64,000 nucleotides of DNA from Pseudomonas plecoglossicida NBRC 103162 = DSM 15088 (GCF_000730665.1 NZ_BBIV01000012.1:62001-126000); one strand, 5' to 3'; counted from the stretch's first letter, positions 26,503-35,375 are shown. Numbers and translations: made by a program. The notes: generated by a model not told the origin, from the sequence alone.

Positions 26503-28182
26503 ATGGCGGTTCTCGACAGCGCATCCACGGGCAGTAGCGCGCCCCAACGCGGCATCACCAAGGAGGAGCGCAAGGTCATCTTCGCCTCTTCCCTGGGCAC
26601 GGTGTTCGAATGGTACGACTTCTACCTCTACGGCTCGCTGGCGGCGATCATCGCCAAGCACTTCTTCGCCGGCGTCAATGAAACCACCTCGTTCATCTTC
26701 GCCTTGCTGGCATTCGCCGCAGGCTTTGCCGTGCGGCCGTTCGGCGCGATCGTGTTCGGTCGCCTGGGCGACATGATAGGGCGCAAGCACACCTTCCTCA
26801 TCACCATCATCATCATGGGCCTGTCGACCGCCATCGTCGGCCTGTTGCCCAGCTATGCCAGCATCGGCGTGGCGGCTCCAATCATCCTGATTACCCTGCG
26901 CCTGTTGCAGGGCCTGGCCTTGGGTGGCGAGTATGGCGGTGCGGCCACTTATGTCGCGGAGCATGCGCCGAAAGGCCGGCGTGGTTTCTTCACGTCATGG
27001 ATCCAGACCACCGCGACGCTTGGGCTGTTCCTGTCGCTGCTGGTGATCCTGGCCTGCCGTACGGCCATGGGCACCGAGGCATTCGAGGCGTGGGGCTGGC
27101 GCATACCGTTCCTGCTGTCGATCCTGCTGCTGGCGATTTCGGTGTATATCCGCATGCAGCTCAACGAGTCGCCGGTGTTCATGAAGATGAAGGCCGAAGG
27201 CAAGGCCTCGAAAGCGCCACTGACCGAATCCTTCGCCCGCTGGGACAACCTCAAGGTGGTCATCATGGCACTGCTCGGCGGTACTGCTGGCCAGGCGGTG
27301 GTGTGGTACACCGGGCAGTTCTACGCGCTGTTCTTCCTGTTGCAGACCCTGAAGATCGACCCGCAGACCGCCAACCTGCTGATCGCCGGCTCCTTGCTGA
27401 TCGGTACGCCGTTCTTCATCTTCTTCGGCAGCCTGTCCGACCGCATCGGCCGCAAGAAGATCATCATGGCTGGCTGCATCATCGCCGCGCTGACCTACTT
27501 TCCGATCTTCAAGGCGCTCACCGAGTACGGCAACCCTGACGTGTTCGTCGCCCAGGAGCAGAACCCGGTGGTGGTGGTAGCCGACCCCGGCCAGTGCGCG
27601 TTCCAGTTCGACCCGGTGGGCAAGGCCAGATTCACCAGTTCCTGCGACATCGCCAAGAGCTTGCTGGCCAAGCGGGCGATCCCTTACGAGAACCAGAAGG
27701 CCGAGCCAGGCAGTCTGGCGCAGATCCGTATCGGCGAGCGGGTGATTCCGAGCTTCGACGGCAGCAGCCTGGCGGCGGCCGACTTGAAGACCCAGAGCGA
27801 CGCCTTCACCGCGACCCTGACGGGTGCATTGAAAGAGGCCGGTTACCCGGAGAAGGCTGATCCTGCGAAGATCCATTACCCGATGGTGCTGTTGCTGCTG
27901 ACCATCCTGGTGATCTACGTGACCATGGTCTACGGGCCGATCGCGGCATGGCTGGTCGAGCTGTTCCCGGCGCGCATCCGCTACACCTCGATGTCGCTGC
28001 CTTACCACATTGGCAACGGTTGGTTCGGTGGCTTCCTGCCGACCGTGGCCTTTGCCATGGTGGCGGCTACCGGGGATATCTACTACGGGCTGTGGTACCC
28101 GATCGTGATTGCGCTGATGACGGCGGTGATGGGGATCTTCTTCATGCCCGAGACCAAGGATCGGGATATTACTCACACTTGA
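26503..28182 (+). CDS. MFS transporter, metabolite:proton symporter type, with a large extra loop
   Basis: A 559-residue inner-membrane carrier of the metabolite:H+ symporter (MHS) family, like ProP and KgtP. It has VFEWYDFYLYGSLA at the first helix, the loop motif GRLGDMIGRKHTF, and SDRIGRKKIIM between the halves. Between about residues 340 and 458 an insert of roughly 100 hydrophilic residues, with two Cys, separates transmembrane helices; it is longer than in ProP but is known in some Pseudomonas MHS carriers. The substrate is probably an organic acid or betaine. GGAGG is 6 nt before the ATG. A palindromic REP follows the stop and may end transcription. Confidence 0.9.
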   Translation: MAVLDSASTGSSAPQRGITKEERKVIFASSLGTVFEWYDFYLYGSLAAIIAKHFFAGVNETTSFIFALLAFAAGFAVRPFGAIVFGRLGDMIGRKHTFLITIIIMGLSTAIVGLLPSYASIGVAAPIILITLRLLQGLALGGEYGGAATYVAEHAPKGRRGFFTSWIQTTATLGLFLSLLVILACRTAMGTEAFEAWGWRIPFLLSILLLAISVYIRMQLNESPVFMKMKAEGKASKAPLTESFARWDNLKVVIMALLGGTAGQAVVWYTGQFYALFFLLQTLKIDPQTANLLIAGSLLIGTPFFIFFGSLSDRIGRKKIIMAGCIIAALTYFPIFKALTEYGNPDVFVAQEQNPVVVVADPGQCAFQFDPVGKARFTSSCDIAKSLLAKRAIPYENQKAEPGSLAQIRIGERVIPSFDGSSLAAADLKTQSDAFTATLTGALKEAGYPEKADPAKIHYPMVLLLLTILVIYVTMVYGPIAAWLVELFPARIRYTSMSLPYHIGNGWFGGFLPTVAFAMVAATGDIYYGLWYPIVIALMTAVMGIFFMPETKDRDITHT

Positions 28183-28201
28183 GTCTTGGGTAATGGTCGC
28201 T

Positions 28202-28233
28202 GGCCCTATCGCCGGCTTGCCGGCGATAGGGCC
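28202..28233. repeat. REP palindrome between convergent genes
   Basis: A perfect 14 bp inverted repeat (GGCCCTATCGCCGG with CCGGCGATAGGGCC) around CTTG. It has the same GCCGGCTTGCCGGC core as the other repeats of this window. Being between two convergent stops, it can also serve as a bidirectional transcription end. Confidence 0.85.
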
Positions 28234-28240
28234 CGAGCAG

Positions 28241-28810
28241 TCAGTCGTAGTATCCGCGCAAGGTGTAGGCATAGCCAATATCTACAGCCTTGGCTTCGCC
28301 CCGGCTCCAGCGCTTCTTCATCACGAACTCGAACGCCGGCTCGTACAAGCCGTCACGCACCAGCGCACCGCCCAGCACCTCGACGTCGTACCAGCCATTG
28401 TCCAGCTCGACGATCGGCCGCCCCGGCACCTGGTAACGGGCCAGCAGATCACCCAGGGTCTTGGGCGTGAAATGCTGCAGGATGCGCCAGGTGTACAGCA
28501 TCACGGCGCGGTGCTGCACCTGCAGCACATAGCCATTGCGTCGATGCTTGAGCCGGCTGCCGGGCTCGAGCAGGGCGGGCGGGTGGCCATCGAGGGTGAA
28601 GATGATGTGGTAGGGCAGGTTGTCGATCCCCGCCAGGGGCAACACCACGCCCCGTTGCACGGCCAGGTCGCCGCTGTCGCCGTGGGTGAATTCACGGGCC
28701 AGGTCGTCGGGCAGCTGGTGGGTCTGCTTGAAATGGTCGAGCAACTGGATGTCACCGACCAGAAAGTAGTCGACCAGGTCGTTGAGCACTTCGCTGAATT
28801 CGTGGCGCAT
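28241..28810 (-). CDS. hypothetical protein of 189 residues
   Basis: No family is recognised. The ATG at 28810 has AAGGA 6 nt upstream and begins MRHEFSEVLNDLVDYFLV; a farther in-frame start (28849) has none. The protein is soluble and about 189 residues. The N-terminal helix DLVDYFLVGDIQLLDHF is followed by a beta-rich middle (LPYHIIFTLDGH, GYVLQVQHRAVMLYTW) and a basic C-terminus ending YTLRGYYD. No signal or membrane helix is seen. It is a monocistronic gene, convergent with the MFS gene. Confidence 0.7.
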   Translation of the reverse strand: MRHEFSEVLNDLVDYFLVGDIQLLDHFKQTHQLPDDLAREFTHGDSGDLAVQRGVVLPLAGIDNLPYHIIFTLDGHPPALLEPGSRLKHRRNGYVLQVQHRAVMLYTWRILQHFTPKTLGDLLARYQVPGRPIVELDNGWYDVEVLGGALVRDGLYEPAFEFVMKKRWSRGEAKAVDIGYAYTLRGYYD

Positions 28811-28886
28811 CTGTTTTCCTTGTTGTGGCGCACGGGTAACAGCAGCCAATGTAGCGAATGGGCCCCCGGCCTGCCAGCGGCCGTGC

Positions 28887-29279
28887 TCAGTGCTTCTGGG
28901 CGATCTGGATCAGGTTGCCGCAGGTGTCGTCGAATACTGCAACGGTAACCAGGCCGAGGTTGGTTGGCTCCTGGGTGAACTTGACACCGGCCTTGCACAA
29001 CCGTGTGTACTCAGCCTGGATATCGCGCACACCGAACGAGGTGGCGGGGATGCCATCTTGGCGCAGGGCAGCCTTGTAGGTCTTGGCAGCAGGGTGGGTA
29101 TCGGGCTCCAGAACCAGCTGGACGCCGTTGGGGTCGTTGGGTGAGGTCAGGGTGAGCCAGCGGTACTGGCCCATGGGGATGTCGTCCTTGGGCTCGAAGC
29201 CGAGCACGTAGTGGTAGAAGGCCAGGGCCTTGGCCTGGTCGTCGACGAGAATGCTGGTGACCACGATCTTCATAGGCAT
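28887..29279 (-). CDS. VOC-family (glyoxalase/bleomycin-resistance-like) protein
   Basis: A 130-residue protein with the paired beta-alpha-beta-beta-beta fold. The opening MKIVVTSILVDDQAKALAFY and the end FDDTCGNLIQIAQ are typical of the PhnB/glyoxalase-like branch, where FxDPxGN precedes the last metal ligand; here DDTCGN with final Gln instead of Glu, so metal binding may be weakened. The start at 29279 (AGGT 7 nt upstream) or 29273 cannot be separated. Function unknown. It is divergent from the heme-binding-like gene. Confidence 0.85.
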   Translation of the reverse strand: MPMKIVVTSILVDDQAKALAFYHYVLGFEPKDDIPMGQYRWLTLTSPNDPNGVQLVLEPDTHPAAKTYKAALRQDGIPATSFGVRDIQAEYTRLCKAGVKFTQEPTNLGLVTVAVFDDTCGNLIQIAQKH

Positions 29280-29528
29280 ACACCGTACCTGTGGCTCGTA
29301 AGCTTCAGTAAAGACGCTCTGGATCATTTCACCACTAAAGCGCGTTTTCAGAACATGGCGTAGGAAAAGCACAGGCCGAACAACGTTTAGCCCAAGCAAT
29401 GCAGGGTGTACGGGGGCTGGGCGTGATCGGCATCTGGAGCCACATAGCGGCTTACATTTGCCTTGCGGACGCCAGCCCGGTGGGCGGGCAAGATGCTGCT
29501 GACCATCCAGCCTACTAGGAGCGTTACC

Positions 29529-30017
29529 ATGCGTTTGATCAAAGTTGCCCTGTTCGGTTGTGCGTTACTCACTGGCCCGGCGTGGGCCACCGCGTTGTCT
29601 CACGGCGAGGCCACGGCGCTGGCCAGCAAGGTGGTCGAGCTTGCCACCCGGCAAGGCTACAACGTCAGCGCCACGGTACTGGATGTCGAGCGCAATGCAT
29701 TGGCCACGGTCAGGTCCGAACAGGCCGGACCCTACACCCCGAGGGCCTCGTTCAAAAAGGCCTATACGGCGCTGGTGGTTCGCCAGCCTACCCAGCTGTT
29801 TATCCGAGACACCCTGCAGAAACAGCCTGAAGACCTGGAGAAATTCATCGTTGCCAACATCCGCGACAGCGATCACCTGATTTTCCTGCCCGGCGGGGTG
29901 CCGATCGTCAAGGATGGCCGTACGCTCGGGGCAATAGGGGTGGGTGGCGCGCCTGGCGGCCACCTGGACGATGCGCTGGCCAAGCACGTGCTGACGGACA
30001 TGGGCTTCACCTACTGA
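29529..30017 (+). CDS. exported heme-binding protein of the HbpS/GlcG family
   Basis: A 162-residue protein. Residues 1-22 form a signal peptide (MRLIKVALFGCALLTGPAWA) and the rest is a single HbpS/GlcG domain: A-rich helix at 25-45 (EATALASKVVELA), strands with VSATVLDVERNALATVRSE, a helix with SFKKAYTALV, and the glycine-rich GAIGVGGAPGGHLDDALA near the end, which is the family hallmark. These proteins bind heme or act as small accessory proteins near oxidases. ATG 29529 has GGAG 8 nt upstream, so the longer frame from 29463 is not used. Confidence 0.85.
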   Translation: MRLIKVALFGCALLTGPAWATALSHGEATALASKVVELATRQGYNVSATVLDVERNALATVRSEQAGPYTPRASFKKAYTALVVRQPTQLFIRDTLQKQPEDLEKFIVANIRDSDHLIFLPGGVPIVKDGRTLGAIGVGGAPGGHLDDALAKHVLTDMGFTY

Positions 30018-30136
30018 GCAAAAACCTGCTCAAGCTATAGGCAAATCCTTCATCAGGCCGAGGCGCCAGCAGCGCGGCGTCAAGGTAAAGTGACAGGAAA
30101 ATTCCCACGGCGCTGTTCGGCGCCAGAGAGGTGCCT

Positions 30137-31042
30137 GTGGCTTCCTACACCCTGCGACAACTCAAGTATTTCGTCACCACCGTCGAGGCCGGCAGCGTTG
30201 CCGAAGCTTCGCGCCAGCTGTACATCGCCCAGCCTTCGATCTCCACGGCGATCAAGAGCCTGGAAGAAAGCTTCGGTGTGCAGCTGTTCATTCGCCACCA
30301 TGCCCAGGGCGTATCGCTCACGCCCAGCGGCAAACGTTTCTACGCCAAGACCAAGTCGCTGCTGCAGATGACCCACGAGTTCGAGCAGAACGCCCTGGCC
30401 GACAACGACACCGTGGCCGGGCAGATCGACATCGGTTGTTTCGAGACCGTGGCACCTTTGTACCTGCCACGATTGATCGCCGGTTTTCGCCAGCGCTACC
30501 CGGGCGTCGACATTCGCCTGCGCGATGGCGAACAGCAGGACCTGATTCAGGGCCTGACCGCGGGTACTTTCGACCTGGCTTTTCTTTACGATCATGACCT
30601 GGATGGCACCATCGAGGCCGAGCCGTTGATGCCGCCGCAAAAACCTTATGTGCTGCTGCCGGAAAAACACCGCTTCGCAGGTCAAGCGCAAGTATCGCTG
30701 CGCGACCTGTGCCCGGAGCCGATGATCTTGCTGGATGTGGCGCCAAGCCGTACCTATTTCGTCAGCCTGTTCAACGAGATGGGGCTGACGCCGAACATCG
30801 TGTTCAGTTCACCATCGATCGAGATGGTGCGCGGCATGGTAGGGCAGGGATTTGGGTTTTCTCTGTTGGTGACGCGGCCGCACTCGGCGTACACCTATGA
30901 CGGGCAGAAGCTGGTGACGCTGGATATTACTGAGCCGGTAGCGCTTTCGGGGCTGGCGGCGGCGCGGCTGAAGCGGGTGCAATTGACCAAGCCGGCGCAG
31001 CTGTTCGTGGATTTCTGCCGGGAAGAGCTGGCCAGGTTCTAA
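30137..31042 (+). CDS. LysR-family transcriptional regulator
   Basis: A 301-residue LysR-type regulator with a GTG start at 30137 (AGAGG 6 nt upstream; an in-frame GTG at 30131 is also possible). The winged helix is at residues 3-60 (YTLRQLKYFVTTVEAGSVA, QPSISTAIKSLEE). The C-terminal effector domain is typical in length. Sequence style is close to the CynR/OxyR-like group. The gene is followed by a small secreted protein and then the RidA/monooxygenase cluster, which it may regulate; this is inference from position only. Confidence 0.88.
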   Translation: MASYTLRQLKYFVTTVEAGSVAEASRQLYIAQPSISTAIKSLEESFGVQLFIRHHAQGVSLTPSGKRFYAKTKSLLQMTHEFEQNALADNDTVAGQIDIGCFETVAPLYLPRLIAGFRQRYPGVDIRLRDGEQQDLIQGLTAGTFDLAFLYDHDLDGTIEAEPLMPPQKPYVLLPEKHRFAGQAQVSLRDLCPEPMILLDVAPSRTYFVSLFNEMGLTPNIVFSSPSIEMVRGMVGQGFGFSLLVTRPHSAYTYDGQKLVTLDITEPVALSGLAAARLKRVQLTKPAQLFVDFCREELARF

Positions 31043-31134
31043 ACGCTTCGTAGGTAGTTCATTTCCAGATGGGGGGGAGGGTGGCTTGGCGTTAGCGTTG
31101 TCCAGCTATCCAATCTCGGTACGGGGTGATACCT

Positions 31135-31398
31135 ATGAAATCCATGGTTTTGGCTGCAACACTGATCGCTGCAGGCCTGGTGCAGGCTGCAGAACACGCG
31201 CCGCCGGGCAGCGAGGCTCAGCAAACCGGCGCCATGCACAGACTCAAAGTCGATGCCTCCACCGCTCAGGACGCTGATGCGCCCGTGAAGCTACCCCAAC
31301 ACAAGCGCGGAATCGGCCCAGTCGTGGGTATGCCATGTGAAGTGGGATACAGGCTGGTCGGCGATGACTGTGTCATGAGCAATGTCGAGTTCGAATGA
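31135..31398 (+). CDS. small periplasmic protein of unknown function
   Basis: An 87-residue protein with a signal peptide at 1-20 (MVLAATLIAAGLVQA). The mature part is hydrophilic, with a basic stretch (PQHKRGIGPV) and two Cys near the end (MPCEVGY, DDCVMS) that could form a disulfide. ATG 31135 is placed behind GGGG about 8 nt upstream. No family is recognised. It is followed by a degenerate REP and the convergent RidA gene. Confidence 0.7.
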   Translation: MKSMVLAATLIAAGLVQAAEHAPPGSEAQQTGAMHRLKVDASTAQDADAPVKLPQHKRGIGPVVGMPCEVGYRLVGDDCVMSNVEFE

Positions 31399-31448
31399 TC
31401 TCGATGCCCATAAGGGCCTTGGCTGAACCCGACATCAGCGCAGTACTT

Positions 31449-31490
31449 GTGGGAGCCGGCTTGCCGGTGAATGGGGCGCAACGCACCCCA
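31449..31490. repeat. degenerate REP element with adjacent imperfect hairpin
   Basis: GTGGGAGCCGGCTTGCCGGTGA matches the REP core of the other copies but diverges afterwards, where an imperfect inverted repeat GGGGCGC/GCACCCC follows. It lies between convergent genes. Confidence 0.6.
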
Positions 31491-31504
31491 CCCATGTCAC
31501 TGGA

Positions 31505-31921
31505 TCACTCCTGATCCGGCACCACCGCAATCACATCGATCTCCATCAGCCATTCAGCCTGGGCCAGGCCCGCCACCACCAACCCGGTGGAAATCGGGTA
31601 AACGCCCTTGAGCCATTTGCCCACTTCCTTGTACACAGGCTCGCGGAAGCGCGGGTCGGTGATGTAGGTGGTGGTCTTGACGATGTGCGACAGGTCCGAG
31701 CCTGCTTCTTCAAGTAGCTGCTTGACGTTCTTCATCGCCTGTTCGGCTTGCGCACGTGGGTCACCCAGTCCCACCAGGCGCCCTTCGAAGTCTGTACCGA
31801 CCTGGCCACGCACATAGACGGTGTTACCCGCCCGCACGGCCTGGCACAGGTCGTTGTCCAGGGTCTGGTTCGGGTAGGTTTCCTTGGTGTTGAACATGCG
31901 GATGCGAGTGTGAGTAGGCAT
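31505..31921 (-). CDS. RidA-family enamine/imine deaminase
   Basis: A 138-residue RidA/YjgF protein: GTDFEGRLVG, EQAMKNVKQLLEEAGSDL, and the catalytic-site region AQAEWLMEIDVIAV near the end. The arginine found at the active site of RidA (here in GLAQAEWLMEIDV the position is not Arg) may be altered, so it could be a RidA paralogue with another job. RidA proteins form trimers and hydrolyse reactive enamines. The start at 31921 overlaps the stop of the monooxygenase (TGATG), so the two are co-translated. Confidence 0.9.
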   Translation of the reverse strand: MPTHTRIRMFNTKETYPNQTLDNDLCQAVRAGNTVYVRGQVGTDFEGRLVGLGDPRAQAEQAMKNVKQLLEEAGSDLSHIVKTTTYITDPRFREPVYKEVGKWLKGVYPISTGLVVAGLAQAEWLMEIDVIAVVPDQE

Positions 31922-33240
31922 CAGTGGGCTCCGAGGGTGCTGACGTTGCTGATCAAGGTTTGTTGTTGGTCATCCGCTTCACGCTGTTCGCGGTCGCGGT
32001 AGGCCAGGTAGGTGCGCTGGGTGGCGATGTGGCCGGCGACATGCTTGGCGTCGTGCCACACGCCCCAGATGAACGACGAGCCGCGGCGCGACAACCAGGG
32101 CAGGCCGAGGAAATACACGCCTGGCTCGCGGGACACGCCGCGCTGGTGCTGCGGTTTGCCATTGGCGTCGAAGGTGTCGACCTGCAGCCAGCTGAAGTCC
32201 ACGCCATAGCCGGTCGCCCAGATGATGCTGGTGACGCCGGCCTGGGCCAGGTCCAGTTGCTGCAATGGGTTGCTGATGCACGCCGGGTCGGGCAGGCGCT
32301 TGCGGGCCTCGGGCTCTTCCGGCAGGTCCAGGCCGTTGCGCTCGATGTAGGCGTCGGCGGCATCGAGCAGGGCCAGGTAGTTTTCGTCGCCGCGCTGGAT
32401 GTTCTCGGCCAGGTTGTCCTGGAAGCGTGCCACGCCGTTCTCGAACGACTGGGTCAGGCCGACCAGGGTCATGCCCTGGTGGGCGAGGGCGCGGAAGTCC
32501 ACGGTGTGGCCGCCACGGGCGCCGCTGACGGCGATGGTCACGTGCTCGCGGCCAGGCTTGGCGATCTCGGCATCCCACTCGCCCAGCACGCCCAGCCACC
32601 AGCAGAAGTCACGGTTGCGGTAGGCACGTGGCGGACGGTCATGGGCGCCGACCGACAGGTACACCTGGCGGCCTGCGCGCATCAGCTCTTCGGCGATCTG
32701 CACGCCGGAGGAACCGGCACCCACCACCAGCACGGCGCCTTGCGGCAGTTGCTCGGGGTTGAAGTAGGCGGCGGAATGGATCTGGTGCAGTTGTTCATCC
32801 TTGGGCGCGATGGCCGGGATCACCGGGCGCTGGAACGGGCCGGTGGCGGCAACCACGCGGTTGGCGCGGATAACACCCTCGTTGGTTTCGATGGTGAAGC
32901 CAGGGCGGTCGGCATTGCGCACCACCTTCTTCACCTCGATACCGGTACGCACCGGCAAGTTGTACTTGCGCACGTACTGTTCGAAGTAGTCGGCAACCTG
33001 GTCCTTGCCGGCGAAGGCGTCGGCGTCGAGGTTGAATTCCAGACCCGGGAAGCGGTCGTGCCAGACCGGCCCGTTGGCTACCAGCGAGTCCCAGCGGCCG
33101 GTGCGCCACGCTTCGGCGATGCGCTTGCGTTCCAGTACCAGGTGCGGCACGCCAAGCTTGCTCAGGTGTTCGCTCATGGCCACGCCGGCCTGGCCGGCGC
33201 CGACTACCAGGGTGTCGATTTCGATATTGTTCAGTGTCAT
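31921..33240 (-). CDS. flavin-containing monooxygenase
   Basis: A 439-residue FAD/NADPH monooxygenase. The FAD Rossmann motif is VVGAGQAGVAMSEHL at about 11-25, and the second nucleotide motif VVGAGSSGVQIAEEL is near 172-186. ATGxG motif appears as IIWATGYGVDFSW near 351. The usual FMO fingerprint FxGxxxHxxxW is changed to HSAAYF, so it is a divergent member (CzcO-like). It may oxygenate an N- or S-containing substrate or a ketone. The ATG at 33240 is chosen because the farther frame to 33531 is not supported by a ribosome site. It forms an operon with RidA. Confidence 0.9.
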   Translation of the reverse strand: MTLNNIEIDTLVVGAGQAGVAMSEHLSKLGVPHLVLERKRIAEAWRTGRWDSLVANGPVWHDRFPGLEFNLDADAFAGKDQVADYFEQYVRKYNLPVRTGIEVKKVVRNADRPGFTIETNEGVIRANRVVAATGPFQRPVIPAIAPKDEQLHQIHSAAYFNPEQLPQGAVLVVGAGSSGVQIAEELMRAGRQVYLSVGAHDRPPRAYRNRDFCWWLGVLGEWDAEIAKPGREHVTIAVSGARGGHTVDFRALAHQGMTLVGLTQSFENGVARFQDNLAENIQRGDENYLALLDAADAYIERNGLDLPEEPEARKRLPDPACISNPLQQLDLAQAGVTSIIWATGYGVDFSWLQVDTFDANGKPQHQRGVSREPGVYFLGLPWLSRRGSSFIWGVWHDAKHVAGHIATQRTYLAYRDREQREADDQQQTLISNVSTLGAH

Positions 33241-33544
33241 GTCCGAGCCCTTGTTCAGGCGGTTTTTGTCAGGTCGGTTTTGGTGGACCGCCGTTACCTG
33301 GGGCCAGACTAGGGACGCCGCACAAATCGCGAAAATAGTATTTAGCTTGGGCTTGCCGATAAAACGACGAAGGCCTTGAAAGGCAAGGCCTGCAACTAGG
33401 GTTTGCGGTGTTTTTCCAGTGTTTTGCACGGGCGTTTCCGGGCTTAGTTTTTTCCTGTTCAAGGCACAGGAAAAAGGTCGTTTCGCGCACGGGAGGGTTC
33501 TGTTCAGATTGCCTGCAATCGCACAGGACAACAGGAGTCTTCAC
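33241..33544. promoter_or_regulatory. divergent promoter region of the monooxygenase and DUF1028 operons
   Basis: This 304 bp gap has no gene and separates two divergent operons. It contains a perfect 7 bp inverted repeat, AGGCCTT with AAGGCCT, at 33371-33391 with a 7 nt spacer, midway between the starts. That spacing could suit a regulator dimer, possibly the LysR protein at 30137. A 91-codon minus-strand frame through the gap has no ribosome site and was not called. Confidence 0.4.
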
Positions 33545-34222
33545 ATGACCTTCTCCATCATCGGACGCTGCCAGGAAACCGGCCAGGTCGGTATCGCCAT
33601 CAGCTCGTCGAGCATCGCCGTTGGCGCACGCTGTCCGTGGGTGCGTGCCGGTGTCGGCGCCGTCGCCACGCAGAACATCACCTTGCCTGCGCTGGGGCCG
33701 CAGATCCTCGATGCCCTAGAGCAGGGCCAGTTGCCGCCTGCCGCGGCGCTGGACCGGGTGCTCAGCGCCAACGGCTGGAGCGAGTATCGCCAGGTCACGG
33801 TCATCGACAGCCAAGGCCAGGTTGCGCTGTTCACCGGCAAGGAAGCCCTGGGCGTGCACAATGCGGTAGCCGGAGAGCAATGCGCGGCGGCCGGCAACTT
33901 GCTGTCTTCGATGCAAGTGATCGAGGCCATGGTGCAGGCCTTCGAACAGGCCGGTGGCCACCTGGCCGATCGCCTGCTGGCGGCCATGCATGCGGCGATG
34001 GCCGCCGGTGGCGAGGCGGGCCCGGTGCACTCGGCGGCGCTGAAAATCGCCGGCGAGCTGACCTGGCCGCTGGTTGACCTGCGGGTGGACTGGGCCGACG
34101 AAGACCCGATCGGTGTGCTCGACGGCTTGTGGCAGGCGTATCGCCCGCAGATGCAGGACTATGTCACCCGCGCCCTGGACCCGACGACCGCACCGAGCTA
34201 CGGGGTGCCTGGCGATGAGTGA
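33545..34222 (+). CDS. DUF1028 (Ntn-hydrolase-like) protein
   Basis: A 225-residue DUF1028 protein. It begins MTFSIIGRCQETGQVGIAISSSSIAVGARCPWVRAG, and the GVGAVATQN and LGxxxLdaLeqG pattern follow, as in the family. The domain resembles the N-terminal-nucleophile hydrolase fold, but the biochemical role is unknown. AACAGGAG lies 8 nt before the ATG. Its stop overlaps the ArgE-like start by 8 bases, so the two are coupled. They are probably a pair for cleaving an N-acyl or amide compound after the divergent monooxygenase and RidA. Confidence 0.88.
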   Translation: MTFSIIGRCQETGQVGIAISSSSIAVGARCPWVRAGVGAVATQNITLPALGPQILDALEQGQLPPAAALDRVLSANGWSEYRQVTVIDSQGQVALFTGKEALGVHNAVAGEQCAAAGNLLSSMQVIEAMVQAFEQAGGHLADRLLAAMHAAMAAGGEAGPVHSAALKIAGELTWPLVDLRVDWADEDPIGVLDGLWQAYRPQMQDYVTRALDPTTAPSYGVPGDE

Positions 34223-35375
34223 GTTCAGCAGCCGTGCCTTGTTGGCGCGGCTGGTCGGTTTTGCCACGGTCAGCCGCGATTCCAACCTGCAACTGATCGG
34301 CTTCGTGCGCGACTACCTGGCCGGGCTTGGGGTGGACAGTGAACTGTTCCTCAATCCCGAGGGTACCAAGGCCAACCTGTTCGCCACCATCGGGCCCAAG
34401 GATGTGGGTGGTGTGGTGTTGTCCGGGCACACTGACGTGGTGCCCGTCGATGGCCAGGCCTGGACCGTCGAGCCGTTTGCCCTGACCGAACGCGAAGGGC
34501 GTTTGTATGGTCGCGGCACGGCCGACATGAAGGGCTTCATCGCCTCGGTGCTGGCCGCTGTGCCGGCGTTTCTCGCGCAACCGCTGCGCATGCCGGTGCA
34601 CCTGGCGTTTTCCTATGACGAGGAGGTCGGCTGCCTGGGCGTGCGCTCGATGCTGGCGGCACTGCAACAGCGGCCACACAAGCCGCGCTTGTGCCTGATC
34701 GGCGAGCCCACCGAGCTCAAACCGGTACTCGGGCACAAGGGCAAGCTGGCCATGCGCTGCCAGGTGCAGGGCGCTGCGTGCCATTCGGCGTATGCGCCTT
34801 ATGGGGTCAATGCCATCGAGTACGCGGCGAAGCTGATCGGCAAGCTGGGCGAGATCGGTGATGCCCTGGCATTACCCGAGCACCATGACTCACGTTTTGA
34901 TCCGCCGTTCTCGACCGTGCAGACCGGTGTGATCAACGGCGGCAGGGCGTTGAACATCGTGCCCGAGGAATGCGCGTTCGACTTCGAGGTGCGCGCCTTG
35001 CCGGGGTTCGAGGCCCAGGCCGTGGCCGACCAGCTGCAGACCTATGCCGAGGCCGAGTTGCTGCCGCGCATGCGCAAGGTCAGTGCGGCCAGTGCGATTC
35101 GCCTGGCGCCCTTGAGTGCCTATCCGGGGCTGGCCACATCGGCGGACAGCGAGGCGGCGCGCCTGGTGGCGTTGCTCAGCGGTTCGGAGGATTTCGGCAC
35201 GGTGGCGTTCGGTACCGAAGGGGGGCTGTTCGAGCAGGCCGGCATCCCGACGGTGGTGTGCGGGCCGGGCAGCATGGACCAGGGGCACAAGCCGGATGAG
35301 TTCGTCAGCGTCGAACAGTTGCAAGGGTGTGATGCGATGCTGCTGAGGCTGGTGGATTACCTCAAGCAGGGCTGA
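34215..35375 (+). CDS. ArgE-like N-acyl-amino acid deacylase (M20 family)
   Basis: A 386-residue M20 zinc peptidase of the acetylornithine deacetylase type. Metal and catalytic positions are seen: GHTDVVPVDG (H and D), GRGTADMKG (D), and YDEEVGC (EE), then IGEPTEL, and a His near the end (QGHKPDEFV). It cleaves the amide of an acylated amino acid or an opine-like compound. The start overlaps the DUF1028 stop. The neighbours suggest catabolism rather than arginine synthesis, so no gene symbol is given. Confidence 0.88.
   Translation: MSEFSSRALLARLVGFATVSRDSNLQLIGFVRDYLAGLGVDSELFLNPEGTKANLFATIGPKDVGGVVLSGHTDVVPVDGQAWTVEPFALTEREGRLYGRGTADMKGFIASVLAAVPAFLAQPLRMPVHLAFSYDEEVGCLGVRSMLAALQQRPHKPRLCLIGEPTELKPVLGHKGKLAMRCQVQGAACHSAYAPYGVNAIEYAAKLIGKLGEIGDALALPEHHDSRFDPPFSTVQTGVINGGRALNIVPEECAFDFEVRALPGFEAQAVADQLQTYAEAELLPRMRKVSAASAIRLAPLSAYPGLATSADSEAARLVALLSGSEDFGTVAFGTEGGLFEQAGIPTVVCGPGSMDQGHKPDEFVSVEQLQGCDAMLLRLVDYLKQG

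Noticed and set aside
31924..33312. 462-codon plus-strand ORF
   Set aside because: Shadow of the flavin monooxygenase gene.
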